DNA of 64,000 bases, taken from the NCBI GenBank assembly GCA_037951105.1, contig JBAMJV010003058.1, positions 28,501-92,500 of the forward strand, written 5' to 3'. The notes under the pieces are model-generated. The model searched no databases, had not been told where the DNA came from, and saw only the letters and a list, made by a program, of their open reading frames with translations. This stretch comes from Echinarachnius parma. Lineage: Eukaryota > Echinodermata > Echinoidea > Clypeasteroida > Echinarachniidae. Position numbers and translations under genes: made by a program. Positions 23,133 to 34,213 of this stretch are shown in pieces; the stretch's first letter is position 1, and the number at the start of each line of letters is the position of its first letter.

Positions 23133-24575
23133 ACCGTCCCATCTCTCTTCTGTGCACATCCTACAAACTGTTCGAGCGCCTCCTTCTAGTCAGGCTTAGC
23201 CCATTGGTAGAATCTGTGCTACCAAAGGAGCAAGCAGGCTTCAGACCGAAAAGGAGCTGTTCCGACCAAGTCCTAGCCCTCACTACCTACATCGAGGCAG
23301 GATATCAGCGCGCCCTCAAAACGGGCGTGGCACTGATTGACCTCTCATCAGCCTACGACACTGTATGGAGACATGGCCTGCTACTCAAAGCGTCCCGCAT
23401 CTTCAAGTGTCAGACAACCAGACGCATCCTTGCTTCCATACTCAGCAACAGAAGATTCAGAGTTTCACTTGGAGGACAAACAAGCTAGGCTAGAACCCTC
23501 AACGACGGCCTCCCTCAAGGATCTGTCTTGGCCCCGATGCTTTTTAACATCTATGTAAGTGACATGCCGGAGACCACGTCCAGGAAATTTGCGTATGCAG
23601 ATGACCTTGCACTAGCTACCCAATCCACCGATTTCAACGTACTTAGCAGAACCCTCAGCGAGGACATGAAGATGATGGAGGACTACTTCACCTACTGGCG
23701 CCTTCGTCTCAATCCCAATAAGACTACAACCACTGCCTTCCACCTCAGTAACCGACAAGGGAAAACAGAACTGAATGTCACCTTCTGTAGCAAAACAGTT
23801 AAGCATGAAGAGTTCCCCAAATACCTAGGAGTTACCCTGGACCGCAGCCTCACCTATCGCGAACATCTCAAGAGGGTTTCTGGAAAACTGAAGACCAGAG
23901 TCAACATTATCCGGAAGCTTGCAGGAAATAGCTGGGGTTCAGACACACAAACCCTCCGAACAGCCTGCATAGCTCTAGTCTACTCTGTTGCAGTGTACTG
24001 CTCACCAGTGTGGACAGAGAGCTGCCATACCAAGAAGATAGATGTAATCTTGAACTCGGCTATGAGAATAATTACTGGCACCCTTAAGTCAACACCTCTT
24101 CAATGGCTACCTGCTCTCTCCCACATCGCTCCCCCTGGTGTACGCAGACAGGAGATAATGCGCAAGGAACTACACCGCACCTCCACCAACCCAGACCTAC
24201 CTATCCACGAAGACCTAGGAAACCTACCCAAAATGCGCCTCAAATCACGGACACCCTTTTGGACTTCTGCAAAGTCTCTAGTTTGACCTGAAAGGAGAAT
24301 GGCGCAAAACCTGGGTAGAGTCCGACTTCCCTAACCATGACCTTGTACAGGATTCTACGTCAGAGCCAGCTGGGTTCAACCTCCCCAGAAAGCAATGGGT
24401 GACTCTGAACAGGATAAGAACACAGCCCTGCATGTGACTGCGGGAACCCAGACCAGACAGTGAAGCATGTGGTAAACGACTGCCCTCTCCGATGTTTCCC
24501 TGACAGTTTTGAGGGGATTCATCAGACAACAGATGTTGCTCTGACCTGGCTGAGAAACCTAGACTTGAATTTATA
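23129..24575 (+). pseudogene. Jockey/BS-like LINE reverse transcriptase, 3' fragment
   Basis: Continues the RT of the 20776 fragment: SYRPISLLCTSYKLFERLL, PKEQAGFRPKRSCSDQ, ALIDLSSAYDTVW (catalytic Asp), LPQGSVLAPMLFNIY, and an intact YADD (FAYADDLAL). There is an in-frame stop at 23486-23488, a frameshift near 24280, and a short deletion/frameshift near 24425, just before a terminal Cys-rich CDCGNPDQTVKHVVNDCP knuckle. It ends LRNLDLNL with a stop at 24573-24575 and an (AAAC)n tail at 24595-24612. The breaks make it a dead copy. Confidence 0.88.
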
Positions 24576-24967
24576 AATGTGCATATATGTCATACGAAAC
24601 AAACAAACAAACTTGTGCTTCGGAAAATAAATAAATAAATAGATAAATAAATAAAAGCTGTGCATACATGCATATAACCAAGATTAACAAACTCGCAAAT
24701 ATTTATTGTCCTCTGTGGTATATTCAGAGGTCAGGTCAGGTCAGGTCAGATGATCTCTCTTGCTACCGGTAAACATGTAGCCCGGTACCACCTGCCACAT
24801 GGTCGACACCTTGGCGACTAAACCGAGGTCCTCCTCTGAAACAATGGCCCAAGCATGAGGAGGGGGTGCTGGACCTCCTGTTAGAAGAAAGAACCACAAT
24901 CTGACTTAAGAGCTCCTTTAGATCCGACAGGAGACCAAGGAGCTCATTCAGCCTCTACCAATTCACC

Positions 24968-25462
24968 TTGCCAGTGCGGCAGAGTAGGCAATTATCCTTC
25001 ATCAACATGGAAACGAGACAAAGAAGAGGTCGTAATGCCCAAGGCCAAAACGGGCCCAGCTCTACAGGTACTGGTAGAGCTAGGAAACCGGCGAATGGTG
25101 ATCCTTCTGGTGCCAAGCCAAATTATGACGAGTTGGGTCCAAAGCCGCAAGGACGAGTCAGCTCTGAGAAAGGTATCATCAGGAACCACACAGATTTATG
25201 TATTTGCACTTATAATGTAAGGACACTAAGGTCAGAAGAAGACCTAGACACCCTCCTTGAAGAAATAGAGAATGTGAAGTGGCATATTATAGGACTCGCA
25301 GAAACAAGAAGACCACTAAACCTCATTAAGTTAAATAGGTGTGGCCACACATTGTTTACTACCTCTGCAACCAAAAGAGGAAATAATGGAGTAGGATTTC
25401 TGGTTAATTTGAAAGTAATATACTGGAGTATAAAGAAATATCAGACCGAATGGCATATTTAA
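24968..25462 (+). pseudogene. RTE LINE ORF, N-terminal part and start of AP endonuclease
   Basis: Basic, Gly/Arg-rich N-terminus (RQRRGRNAQGQNG) followed by the endonuclease start CTYNVRTL (catalytic Asn) and HIIGLAETRR (catalytic Glu). A one-base frameshift near 25410-25420 separates it from the main frame: the reading NILEYKEISDRMAYLK continues in the next frame. The fragment is not a separate protein. Confidence 0.82.
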
Positions 25463-28044
25463 AATTAGAAATTAATAAACAACACACAATGAAGATTATT
25501 CAAGTCTATGCACCCACTTCAGCTCACGACGACGAAACAGTAGAAGATTTATACACTGACATAGACCGGATAATGGCAACGGAAAATACATCCTTCACTA
25601 TACTCATGGGAGACTTAAATGCAAAGATAGGAGTAAGAAAAGATCAGGAAGAGAATGGTGTAGGTCCATTTGGGATAGGTGACCGGAACGAGAGAGGGGA
25701 AAGGCTTCTAGAATATGTTGCAAGCAGAAACATGGTGATTGGCAATACATGCTTTAAGAAACCAAAGGACAGATATTGGACATGGGAAAGTCCTAATGCA
25801 GCAACCCATAATATGATTGATTACATGATTACGGACCACAAGAGAATATTGATGGATGTAGAGGTTATACCGAAGGTCGACACAGGCAGTGACCATAGAT
25901 TTGTTAGAGCAAAAGTAAGGATCAACAAGAAGATGGAAAGGATAAGAAGAATGAAGATATCAAGGAAAAGACATATTGACTTGGGAAAGCTTTCAGAAAA
26001 ACAACACCAATTCCAACTTGAATTAGAGAACAGATTCTCACTTCTAGAAGACTTTGTAGGCGATGAGCCACTTGATGATGCATTTGAACAAGTAACAAGT
26101 GCGATTATGGAGGAAGCAGAGAAGCTAGCTAAAGGTAAAAAAGAGATAGCAAACACAAACAATAGCAGCGCGGAAGATATTCGAAAAATTAACGAAAAGA
26201 GAAAAGCTCTCAAACCCTTCAGACAGACATCGGCACAAAACCAGATCGAGTATACAGAACTAAACAAGACAATCCGCAAGATGAGAAGGCGGCAAAAGAG
26301 ACAACACAGGACCAAGATGGTGAAAGAGGTGCTGGAAAGCAATAAAGGGCCCAAAATCATCAATACACAACTGGAGGGAGGAAAAAAGCTCTTATCATCA
26401 CTGAAAACAAAAGATGGGACAGAAGTTAACGACAAAGACAAAATCACAGAAACCATTGAGGAATTCTATAGAGAACTGTATGATAGAGATAGACCAGATT
26501 GGAGAACAGCAGAAAATTGGAATGAAAAAGCGGACAGTGTACCACCCATTGAGAAAGACGAAGTGCAGAAAGCTCTAGATCACATGAAGAAAGGAAAGGC
26601 TCCTGGAGAGGACCAGTTAACCGCTGACATATTGAAGCTGGGAGGAAAGAGTACTGTCGACATCTTGACAAAACTGTTCAACAGGATCCTTCAACTGGAA
26701 CAAGTTCCTACTCAGTGGAATGAATCTAAAGTTATTATACTGTTAACAAAAGGAGATACAAAAGACATAAAGAATAATAGATCCATTAGTTTACTACCTC
26801 ACATGTACAAGGTTTTCACAAAAAATATTCTTGCAAGAATCCAAAGACAACTAGATGAAAATCAGCCAAGAGAACAGGCAGGCTTTCGAGCAGGATTCAG
26901 AACATCAGACCATCTACACACTTTAAGTCAGATCATTGAAAAGGCGAAGGAATATCGTTTGGACATTTGCCTTGGATTTGTAGATTACGAGAGAGCCTTC
27001 GATAGTTTAGACCACCAGTCACTATTATATGCTCTACAGAAACAGATAGACGATGAGAAATACATCCGCCTCATCAAAGCTATTTACAAAGACCCTAGCG
27101 CCAGAATTCATCTGGAGAATACGACTACCAATAGTTTTAAAATCCTAAAAGGTGTCAGACAGGGTGATCCAATATCTCCGAAACTCTTTACAGCAGCCAT
27201 GGAAGACGTCTTTAGAAACCTGGATTGGCAATCGAGAGGAATTAAAATAAATGGGGAATATTTGAATTATTTATGGTTTGCAGATGGCATTCTGCTTGTT
27301 AGTCATGATCCTCTGGAACTACAGACGATGATCCAGGAGTTGAGCGTAGAGAGTAAAAAGGCAGGACTCAAAATGAACACTAAAAAGACTAAAGTAATGA
27401 TGAGCAACCAGCTACAAGACCATACAATTGCAGTTGATGGCATGACAATTGAGAAGGTGGATAGTTACATATACCTCGGTAAAAACATCACTCTTGAAAA
27501 TGAAACAGCAGGAGAAGTGCGACGAAGAATACAGCTAGCTTGGGTGAAATTTGGGAAACTCAGCATTATACTCCGAGATGAGAATCTTCCAATCTCCCTC
27601 AAAAGACAAATTTTCAATCAATGCATAATTCCGGTACTATCCTACGGGGCAGAGACTTGAGCGACAACTTAGAAATTGGAAAAGAAGCTTAGAGTCACAG
27701 AAAGAGCAATGGAGAGGATTATGGTAGGAGTTACAAGAAGAGACAAGGTCAGAAATGAGGACTTAAGAAAGAAAACAAATGCCAGGGATATCATATAGGA
27801 AATAAAAACAAAGAAATCGAGATGGGCAGGCCACCTTGCAAGACGTAAAGATAATAGATGGACACATAATATAACTAACTGGACACTAATAACACAAACC
27901 AGACGAAGAGGCAGACAGAGTAGACGTTGGATGGATGACATCAAAGAATTTGGGGGTGTTACATGGATGCGACTAGCACAAGATAGAAGAAGATGTAATG
28001 GTGATGAAGAGGCCTTCCTTCTGCAGTGGAGAGACATAGGCTAG
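25450..28044 (+). pseudogene. RTE LINE endonuclease/reverse transcriptase with a mutated FADD motif
   Basis: The open stretch 25450-27660 gives 736 aa. The endonuclease shows ILMGDLNAKIG, NMIDYMITDH and DTGSDHRFV. The RT shows GKAPGEDQLTADILKLGG, REQAGFRAGF, GFVDYERAFDSLDH (first catalytic Asp), GVRQGDPISPKLF and then WFADGILL. The second Asp of the catalytic FADD is Gly (GGC, 27286-27288), which would abolish polymerase activity. After a TGA at 27658-27660 the same frame continues, with further stops, through the RTE C-terminal signature SRWAGHLARRKDNRW and RRWMDDIKEFGG to a final TAG at 28042-28044. Confidence 0.9.
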
Positions 28045-28065
28045 ATAGATAGAGTGGTATATTCA

Positions 28066-28608
28066 TACATATGAGTCTCACATTGTCGGATGTCCGAGGA
28101 CAAGGGGATTAGTGGTACAATAGCAGCTGCTGTCCCCAGGAGACACGAAGATCACTGTGTATGTTTGTGTGTATTAATTCGTAAAGACCACATTAATCCG
28201 TTTTTACCAAGTCATGAGAACTGCGACTAAACCTGTTGAAAAACAAATAAAAATTTCCTTCATCCAGTCATTATTATTACGGTTTGTATGATGTAGTTAT
28301 TGTGTTGTATTTGATTTTCATCCTACTTTCAACATTATAAACACAAACTATAAAAATAATTCAAATAATACTCATGGGACAAAATGTTAAGAAATAATCT
28401 CGTAGCAGTTCCTCTTTGTCTCCCTCCCTAAAGTATATTGTGTGTGTATCTCTGTTCCAACGCACAGAAGTACAATATAGAAATATACGAACGTTTACCG
28501 CCCTCTACGTTCGTTGCTCTATTCCATTTATCTCTGTTTTTGTTATGTTTTGCCTAACCCAAGCAATAACTGTTTGTACAATGTTTCCACCAGATGTGGT
28601 TACGAACA
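28066..28608. repeat. Segmental-duplication block, paralogous to 40317-40840
   Basis: Runs parallel to 40317-40840 (TACATATGAGTCTCACATTG; CCGTTTTTACCAAGTCATGA; CGAACGTTTACCGCCCTCTA) with small differences. It forms the distal upstream region of TRIM-B and TRIM-C. A partial third copy is at 62170-62310. No gene. Confidence 0.75.
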
Positions 28609-28617
28609 AATCAATTG

Positions 28618-29950
28618 GGCTTGGTACGAACAGTCACGTCACGTTCACGTTAACGTCACGTGAACGGTTCTGTACCTTTTGTGAAACAGGTCACCCAAAT
28701 CTACGAAGTGTAGGGTAAAGTGACCCAACAATTTGTCGTTTTCCATGCCGGTAAAACTCGAAGTGTCGCGTTAACCAAATCGTGACGTGAGCGTTTAATC
28801 AAGATTTTTTTAAATTGCAAACGCTTGTTACTAAGACTAGACATACACGCACAAAGAGATTTAAAAATGTCGACGAAAATGCCGATACCCCCTTATCAAA
28901 TCTTTTCAATCATTATTTTTATATTATGTACGTGCATAATTCAGAGTAATCTGAGACGATAATATGCAGTTCTGTCATTTAGGTAATGTACAACCATACC
29001 ACTTGCATTATTTGTCTTGTTATTGGAGTATTTCTAAAGACGTGTCGTGCGTGGATTTTGGCAAATGTTGATTTCCAGCTGAATTGCTACACGCAGCGGA
29101 CAATTCAGTTCGCATACGCCTGAAGTTCCCGTGCTCGACGTCTGAGCGTACTGGCCACTGAGAGGTCAGTGGTACTGGCCCTTAACGGCGTTGTATGTGC
29201 ATGCATGCCTGTGAAAGTGAGTGAGTGAGTGAGTGAGTGAGTTGCAGTGATCAATGAGTTTAAAAGTAATAAAACAATGATTTGATTAATAGTGTTTATT
29301 TATGGTTATTGAATCGAGTCAATCTATAAATCAGTCAATAAACAATCAATTAATCAGTCAATCATTATAATGAAACAATCACACCAACCAATCAATATTA
29401 AATAAATCAATTAATGTATTTGACATTCGAACTAGCTACTTGTTAACAGTGGCGTACCCAGGATTTTTTCAAGGGGTGGGTGTAGGGGGGGGGATATTTT
29501 GTCAGACAAATTGAAGTAAGCGGGGGGAGTGTGGGTAGGGGGTGTCCGTAGAAAATGACCGCAGCCGAGGACGAGACCAGGACCGGTCACAAATTTCGAG
29601 GCCGAGACCAAGACATTTCTTGAATTATGTAAGGGGGTGGGGGTAGGGGGTGTCCATCCCCCTGCCCCCAGGCCTGTGTACGCCTATAATTGGTATTTAC
29701 AGTATAGGTAGGACGGGTTCGTTCACGATTAAATTTACCGAGAATTAGTCTCTTCTCAACGACAATTTACATTAATTTGTTTTACGCAAGCGCCAATTTA
29801 CGTGAGCTTTCATGAATTGCATATAGTATATCTACAAACTGTTGGGTCACGTAACCCAACACTTCGTAGATTTGGGTGACCTGTTTCACAAAAGGTACAG
29901 AACCTTCACGTGACGTGACGTGAACGTGACGTGACTGTTCGTACCAAGCC
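28618..29950. mobile_element. Mutator-like MITE with 9-bp target-site duplication
   Basis: 1333-bp element with about 130-bp inverted ends starting GGCTTGGTACGAACAG and ending CTGTTCGTACCAAGCC. It is flanked by AATCAATTG (28609-28617 and 29951-29959). The TRIM-C paralogue (about 40845-40858) has one AATCAATTG and no insert. The 9-bp duplication and long terminal inverted repeats fit Mutator-like elements, but no transposase is present. The ends contain runs of ACGTCACGT/CACGTGA. The interior holds a (GAGT)n tract (29215-29240) and the GGCGTACCCAGGATTTTTTC G-rich repeat (29450-29700). Confidence 0.8.
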
Positions 29951-30114
29951 AATCAATTGAACATATTTCTTTTTATCCATAAAGTATCGTTACACACACC
30001 TATGGTCTCTTTCTGTCCTGTATTAGTCTACAAAATCAATAAAGAAAATTTGCGGCTCAAAGTTCATGTATGAACCAGAGTGCAACGCAGCATAAGATAT
30101 TATGCTATTCATGT

Positions 30115-30494
30115 TATAAATACGTGTTTCCTCCTTTGGCCTTGCTGCACACAAACTGTGCATAGCAGTGATTTTCATTGCACGTTATACTAGACTGGTA
30201 CAGCTTGGCTGCTCTGTTGTATACTAACAACATTATACCACCTCTGCATTCGTATGGTTGTGTTACGTTACTCAACAAAACTGTGCGAAAGAAATTCGAT
30301 TCACCTCTTTGGATTTTGCCACATATTTGTAAAATATTTCAAAAATTGTAACATATTACTTCAACATTGGAGACTATCACAAGTGACTTTTAGCAATTTT
30401 TTGACAAGAAGGAAATGATTTCCAATTAATAGAAACTGCAATCAGTTTAAACCCTATACGGAAGTTGCCTTCGAGCTTCAACAAGCTGGAATAG
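30115..30494 (+). promoter_or_regulatory. TRIM-B promoter and noncoding first exon
   Basis: TATAAATA at 30115-30122, then TTCCTCCTTTGGCCTTGCTG, matching the TRIM-C (41001) and fifth-unit (62484) promoters and, more distantly, the A/D promoters. The exon runs from about 30145 to 30494, ending GCTGGAATAG with donor GTGAGT. Conservation at six sites in the window supports real function. The short ORF in the exon of paralogues is not conserved as protein. Confidence 0.65.
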
Positions 30495-31078
30495 GTGAGT
30501 TTCCTTTAATAGTGAACGTGTCACTATGAGGAAGTACATTACGTATTGCTTATAAATTGTAATATTCCTGCTTAGAAATGCGTGCTATGGATTCAAATAA
30601 TCTTGGGCAATCTAAATTCAGGCCCGTGGCTATTGGGAGGGGTGGAGGGGGGGGGGGGGGGGGGGGGTGCGTTAATTACACAAAACGGGACCGAGACCGG
30701 TGAGTGTGAGACTTTGCGAGGGAGTGAACGAGCAAGCCCACGGTAGGGAGCTTTTGCATTTTTTAAAAACTTGAAACTGTGCAATTTGGTGCATACCTAG
30801 GATGGAAATTCTGACTTGACGACATGGTAAGTGTGTCATGGTTCTACCGACTAGAAAAAAGAATATTTGTTTCATGAAGAAAATAAATGTGCACCCCCTC
30901 AAAAGAAATATTTGTAAATGACATTATGTAGTTTAAACATTGCATCAAATGCCACATTATTTATGATTCACCAACATGAACAAAGTATTCCAAACGAAGA
31001 CAAGGCCGATTCTCGACGGAGCGAAGCGACTGAGAGGGGGAATGGTTTGATGGGAGGGTGTCCGCCCGCGGACACGGT
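30495..31078 (+). other. TRIM-B leader intron, proximal part, with G-run repeat
   Basis: Between the first-exon donor and the CGTACG MITE. Contains a G-run of about 24 (30645-30668) and a repeat that includes GAGGGAGTGAACGAGCAAGC and GTAGGGAGCTTTTGCATTTT. The same repeat recurs at 41590-41690, and inverted at 44870-44945 and 47040-47160. Paralogous to 41382-41985. No gene. Confidence 0.55.
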
Positions 31079-31677
31079 AATGCTACGGTCACAAATGGTC
31101 CGATTTGGGCTACGGCGCCCGTACGATGCCACTTTTAGGTGAAATCTTGCGGGAATCTTGCGGCGCCCGCACGGGTGCCGTGGCTATCGTATGGTCGCTG
31201 TTGCATTTTTCTTCGCTGTACGATGTCAAAATTTTGTTTAACGCGGAGTTAAAACAAAATAATAATGCATCGTACGATGTTTTACTTGCCATAAGCCCGT
31301 AGACACATCGTAGAGAGCATCGCAAGGGCACCACAAGGGCATCGCACGGGCACAGCACGGACATCGCAGCCTTTTTTTTTCGAATATCGTACGATTTTGA
31401 GACTGAATATTTGGCCACTCAAATCGTACGGGTACCGTGGAGTCACCGTAAGAGTACCGTAAGACACCCGTACGGGCACTTAGTTTGTGTTCACGGGGGC
31501 CGTGCGATTTATGTTTTATTTTAAGACAAAGGTCATCGTACGGGGCCCGGAGAATATGTGACTGCTACTCTAAAATACCACTGACATCGTACGATATCAC
31601 GATCTCCCCAAATCGTAGAAAATCCGCCGTAGGGAGAAAAATCGTACGGCGCACGGACCATTTGTGACTGTAGCATT
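31079..31677. mobile_element. CGTACG-rich MITE in the TRIM-B leader intron
   Basis: Ends TAATGCTACGGTCACAAAT and its complement ATTTGTGACTGTAGCATTA bound a ~600-bp element studded with CGTACG/CGTACGA words, themselves palindromic. The TRIM-C copy lies at 41987-48027, split by a 5.4-kb insertion. The element therefore predates the B/C duplication. Confidence 0.75.
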
Positions 31678-32065
31678 AGGGTGCTTTTGCATTGTTTTAC
31701 TTGAATTATGCAATCTGGTGCATACTTAGGAAGGAGATTTGACTTGACATGAAATAAAATCTGAGTTATCTTGTCTAAAGAAATGTTTTTTTTTTAAATC
31801 ATGGGTATCACATTAGACATAAGTGTCAAGACCGATAAAAAGTGGACCCGAGCCCGGTAATAAGTGCGTGACCGGTATAACGTGACCCCACACCAGTAAA
31901 AACATAAAAATGAAGATTGGACCTTTGGCAAAATTTTCTTTTCTTTTTTCTTCTTTTTTTTTTGGGGGGGGGGGGGGGGGTGCGTACGCACCCGGCGCAC
32001 TTGAATGTCGAGCCCTACTGAAGTTGAACGCTACTATTTCTTGATATAGTATAACTATTTGACAG

Positions 32066-32168
32066 GTAAATTAGCTTGTAGTGATCTTTCTTTACATAGA
32101 AGAACATTTCCATCAACCAATCAGTACTCATGACCACATCCTTTCAATCGTTGTGTCCTATTTACAGA
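32066..32168 (+). other. TRIM-B leader-intron end with AG/GT junction
   Basis: TTTGACAG/GTAAAT (junction 32065/32066) followed about 100 bp later by the acceptor CCTATTTACAG just upstream of the ATG. The AG/GT form is conserved in C (48275/48276) and D (57274/57275). Confidence 0.45.
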
Positions 32169-32171
32169 ACC

Positions 32172-33998
32172 ATGGCGAGTGAAGATGCTGTAGTCGCTCA
32201 AGGTTTAGAATGCTGCCTATGCTACGAGCTATTCACCCAACCAAAACTCTTGACATGTGCCCACACTTTCTGTAAGGAATGTTTGGTTCATCTCTATGAA
32301 TGTCATCCCCAACAAAACCAGCTCTCTTGTCCGATTTGTCGTAAGATTACCCAAATCAACAATGGAGACGTATCTACACTGCAGACTAACATTTTGATTC
32401 ATTCTATGGTTGAAGACTTGAAATCCGCCAAAAAACCCTGCACACTCTGTGACCCAGAAGCTAAATCTCATGCGGTACAATACTGTTCACAATGTGACGA
32501 GTACATGTGTGACCCATGCACAGTAGCTCATGGGAGATACAAGAAGAACACGAAACACGATGTGGTCAGCATGGATGATGTCAAGAGGGGAAATGTCAAA
32601 GTGAAGCGTCTCTGTACCAACCATCCAGAGGAAGAGAAGCTGTATTTCTGTACATCATGTAATGTGTCCATCTGCTTCAGATGTCATATGCTCGATCACC
32701 CCAAACCGGATCACGAGATCAAAAATGTGTCCGACTACAAGAAAACTATCAAAACGCAAATCACATCCCTTCAGATGAAAGCTACGACAAAACTCGCGAC
32801 AATCAAGGCACACACAGAGCTAGTACAGGAGCAGAAAGCAGTTGTTGAGGTTGAACTTGACCAGAGGATAGCTGAGATCAACCAATCGTATGAAGAAGCA
32901 GTGAATCACCTCACCAGGCAACGCAATGATCTCATCGACCGATGCAAACATGAAAAGTCTTCTCACATCGCACAACTTGAGAAGATCAAGGAATCTGATG
33001 ACATAGAGATGTGTTGCATCCGATGTGCATCTGAGCTAGTCGGCAATGGTACCAAGGCATTGATAGAGGGGCATACACTGGCTGTGCACAACACGATTTG
33101 TTGTGATTTAGAGAAAATGTTGCGTGAAAGTAATCCTGATGCCACACAGCCCAAATCCATAGCTGACTCTGCAAAGCGGGTGAAATTCACCAGGAACGAT
33201 ACTCCCAACAGCCTGGGTAAATTGCGACAATGGCAGCTTGAGAAGATGAGCACATTCACCCTCTCACATTGCCACCCATGGGATGCGGTGCCTTTGCCTG
33301 ATGGTCGGGTGGCTATTGGTTATTACAATGGGATGGCAATTGAAATGTTCACTGTTGATGGGCCACAGGAAACAGTGCTGAAGGGTGTGTTTGTATTCAG
33401 TGTATCTGTCTTGTCTGACAGTCGCTACGTTGTACGAGATATTCCCAACAATATCACACTGTACACACATGCATGGGAGAGGCTCAATGTTCAGTTCAAC
33501 ACACTTTCATCCTATGATGGGGGACTAGGGGCCATGGATGTAGACAGTGATGACAACATCTACGTTGGTCATTATCCAAAAACAAAGATTGTTGTATTCC
33601 GACCAGAAGGGGGTGCACCGTTTCGGGAGATTCCGTGCCATGGCTATGCGCCTCGTGAAATCAGTCATATGAATCACAGCAAAAGGCTGGTAGTGTGTGA
33701 TTGGTCAAAGTCAGTCAGGGTCATTGATGACACGGATGAGGAAGGCACAGTCCTTCATCACATCCAGGTGGATAGTGAGAATCCACGCATTGCTGTCTTG
33801 ACGGATGATAGCATTCTAATTGCATGCAGGAAGGATGGTCTGATGAGTATTGAGCTCTACACAAAATACCTGCAGAAAATCAGAACAGTCCTCAGGGACT
33901 TTCCACTGGCAGATCAGATATGTAAATTGGTTGAATTGTCCACTGGAGAATTTGTTGTGGTATCAGAGAAGCAATTCATTGTCTTACGTAAAATCTAA
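32172..33998 (+). CDS. TRIM-B: RING/B-box/coiled-coil/NHL-like E3 ubiquitin ligase
   Basis: Encodes 608 aa. I chose the ATG at 32172 (ACCATGGCG) because the acceptor TTTACAG ends just upstream. The RING keeps the C3HC4 spacing, with CAH instead of the CGH of gene A at the H-loop (the same in C). Two B-boxes (about 88-182), a coiled coil and a propeller-like C-terminus from Trp354 (WQLEKMSTFTLS) to IVLRKI follow. Its first ~190 residues are almost the same as in C, while the coiled coil and propeller differ far more. Likely cytoplasmic ubiquitin ligase by family; substrate unknown. Expressed from the 30115 promoter through a ~1.7-kb leader intron containing a MITE. Confidence 0.93.
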   Translation: MASEDAVVAQGLECCLCYELFTQPKLLTCAHTFCKECLVHLYECHPQQNQLSCPICRKITQINNGDVSTLQTNILIHSMVEDLKSAKKPCTLCDPEAKSHAVQYCSQCDEYMCDPCTVAHGRYKKNTKHDVVSMDDVKRGNVKVKRLCTNHPEEEKLYFCTSCNVSICFRCHMLDHPKPDHEIKNVSDYKKTIKTQITSLQMKATTKLATIKAHTELVQEQKAVVEVELDQRIAEINQSYEEAVNHLTRQRNDLIDRCKHEKSSHIAQLEKIKESDDIEMCCIRCASELVGNGTKALIEGHTLAVHNTICCDLEKMLRESNPDATQPKSIADSAKRVKFTRNDTPNSLGKLRQWQLEKMSTFTLSHCHPWDAVPLPDGRVAIGYYNGMAIEMFTVDGPQETVLKGVFVFSVSVLSDSRYVVRDIPNNITLYTHAWERLNVQFNTLSSYDGGLGAMDVDSDDNIYVGHYPKTKIVVFRPEGGAPFREIPCHGYAPREISHMNHSKRLVVCDWSKSVRVIDDTDEEGTVLHHIQVDSENPRIAVLTDDSILIACRKDGLMSIELYTKYLQKIRTVLRDFPLADQICKLVELSTGEFVVVSEKQFIVLRKI

Positions 33999-34102
33999 AC
34001 ATCACAATAACAAAACTATGTATCATGTAACAAAACGTTCTAACCCGTTCTGGACCGGAACTGAAAATGTATTTATAATTAAATTCATTTTATTGCATTT
34101 TC

Positions 34103-34108
34103 AATAAA
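34103..34108 (+). terminator. TRIM-B polyadenylation signal
   Basis: AATAAA 105 bp after the stop, followed by GTGATCAATCAATGTA. The same context is found after TRIM-C (50347-50352). Confidence 0.65.
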
Positions 34109-34213
34109 GTGATCAATCAATGTACATTGAAGGAATCATATTTTGAAAATGACAGAAGGAACCAGTGAGGAAGAAAAACGTGGAATATTGCTGGTCCCTG
34201 GTTACATGTTTAA

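Larger units (their letters stand above)
20725..24612 (+). mobile_element. Jockey/BS-like non-LTR retrotransposon with a nested LINE
   Basis: The composite of the two RT fragments plus the CR1-like insertion. It is absent from the paralogous segment (the copy near 40100-40260 runs straight through), so it inserted after the segmental duplication or was lost there. The 3' tail is (CAAA)n. The 5' truncation border lies between the foldback element's right end (20720) and 20775. Confidence 0.8.
24727..28053 (+). mobile_element. RTE-clade non-LTR retrotransposon (nearly full-length, inactive)
   Basis: Flanked by a 12-bp target-site duplication GTGGTATATTCA (24715-24726 and 28054-28065). The 5' end has (GGTCA)n repeats (GAGGTCAGGTCAGGTCAGG). 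An endonuclease and RT ORF follow, and the 3' end is a TAGATAGATAG microsatellite. The paralogous site at 40305-40316 (GTGGTCTATTCA) is empty. This is the best-resolved insertion in the window. Confidence 0.92.

Noticed and set aside
25821-26456. Hydrophobic 211-aa minus-strand ORF that looks like a membrane protein
   Set aside because: Antisense shadow of the RTE ORF; the Lys/Glu-rich sense strand yields Phe/Leu/Ser-rich antisense.
31105-31480. ORFs over the CGTACG-rich element (31105-31480 and 42012-42382)
   Set aside because: The palindromic CGTACG words keep both strands open; indels between copies break the frames.
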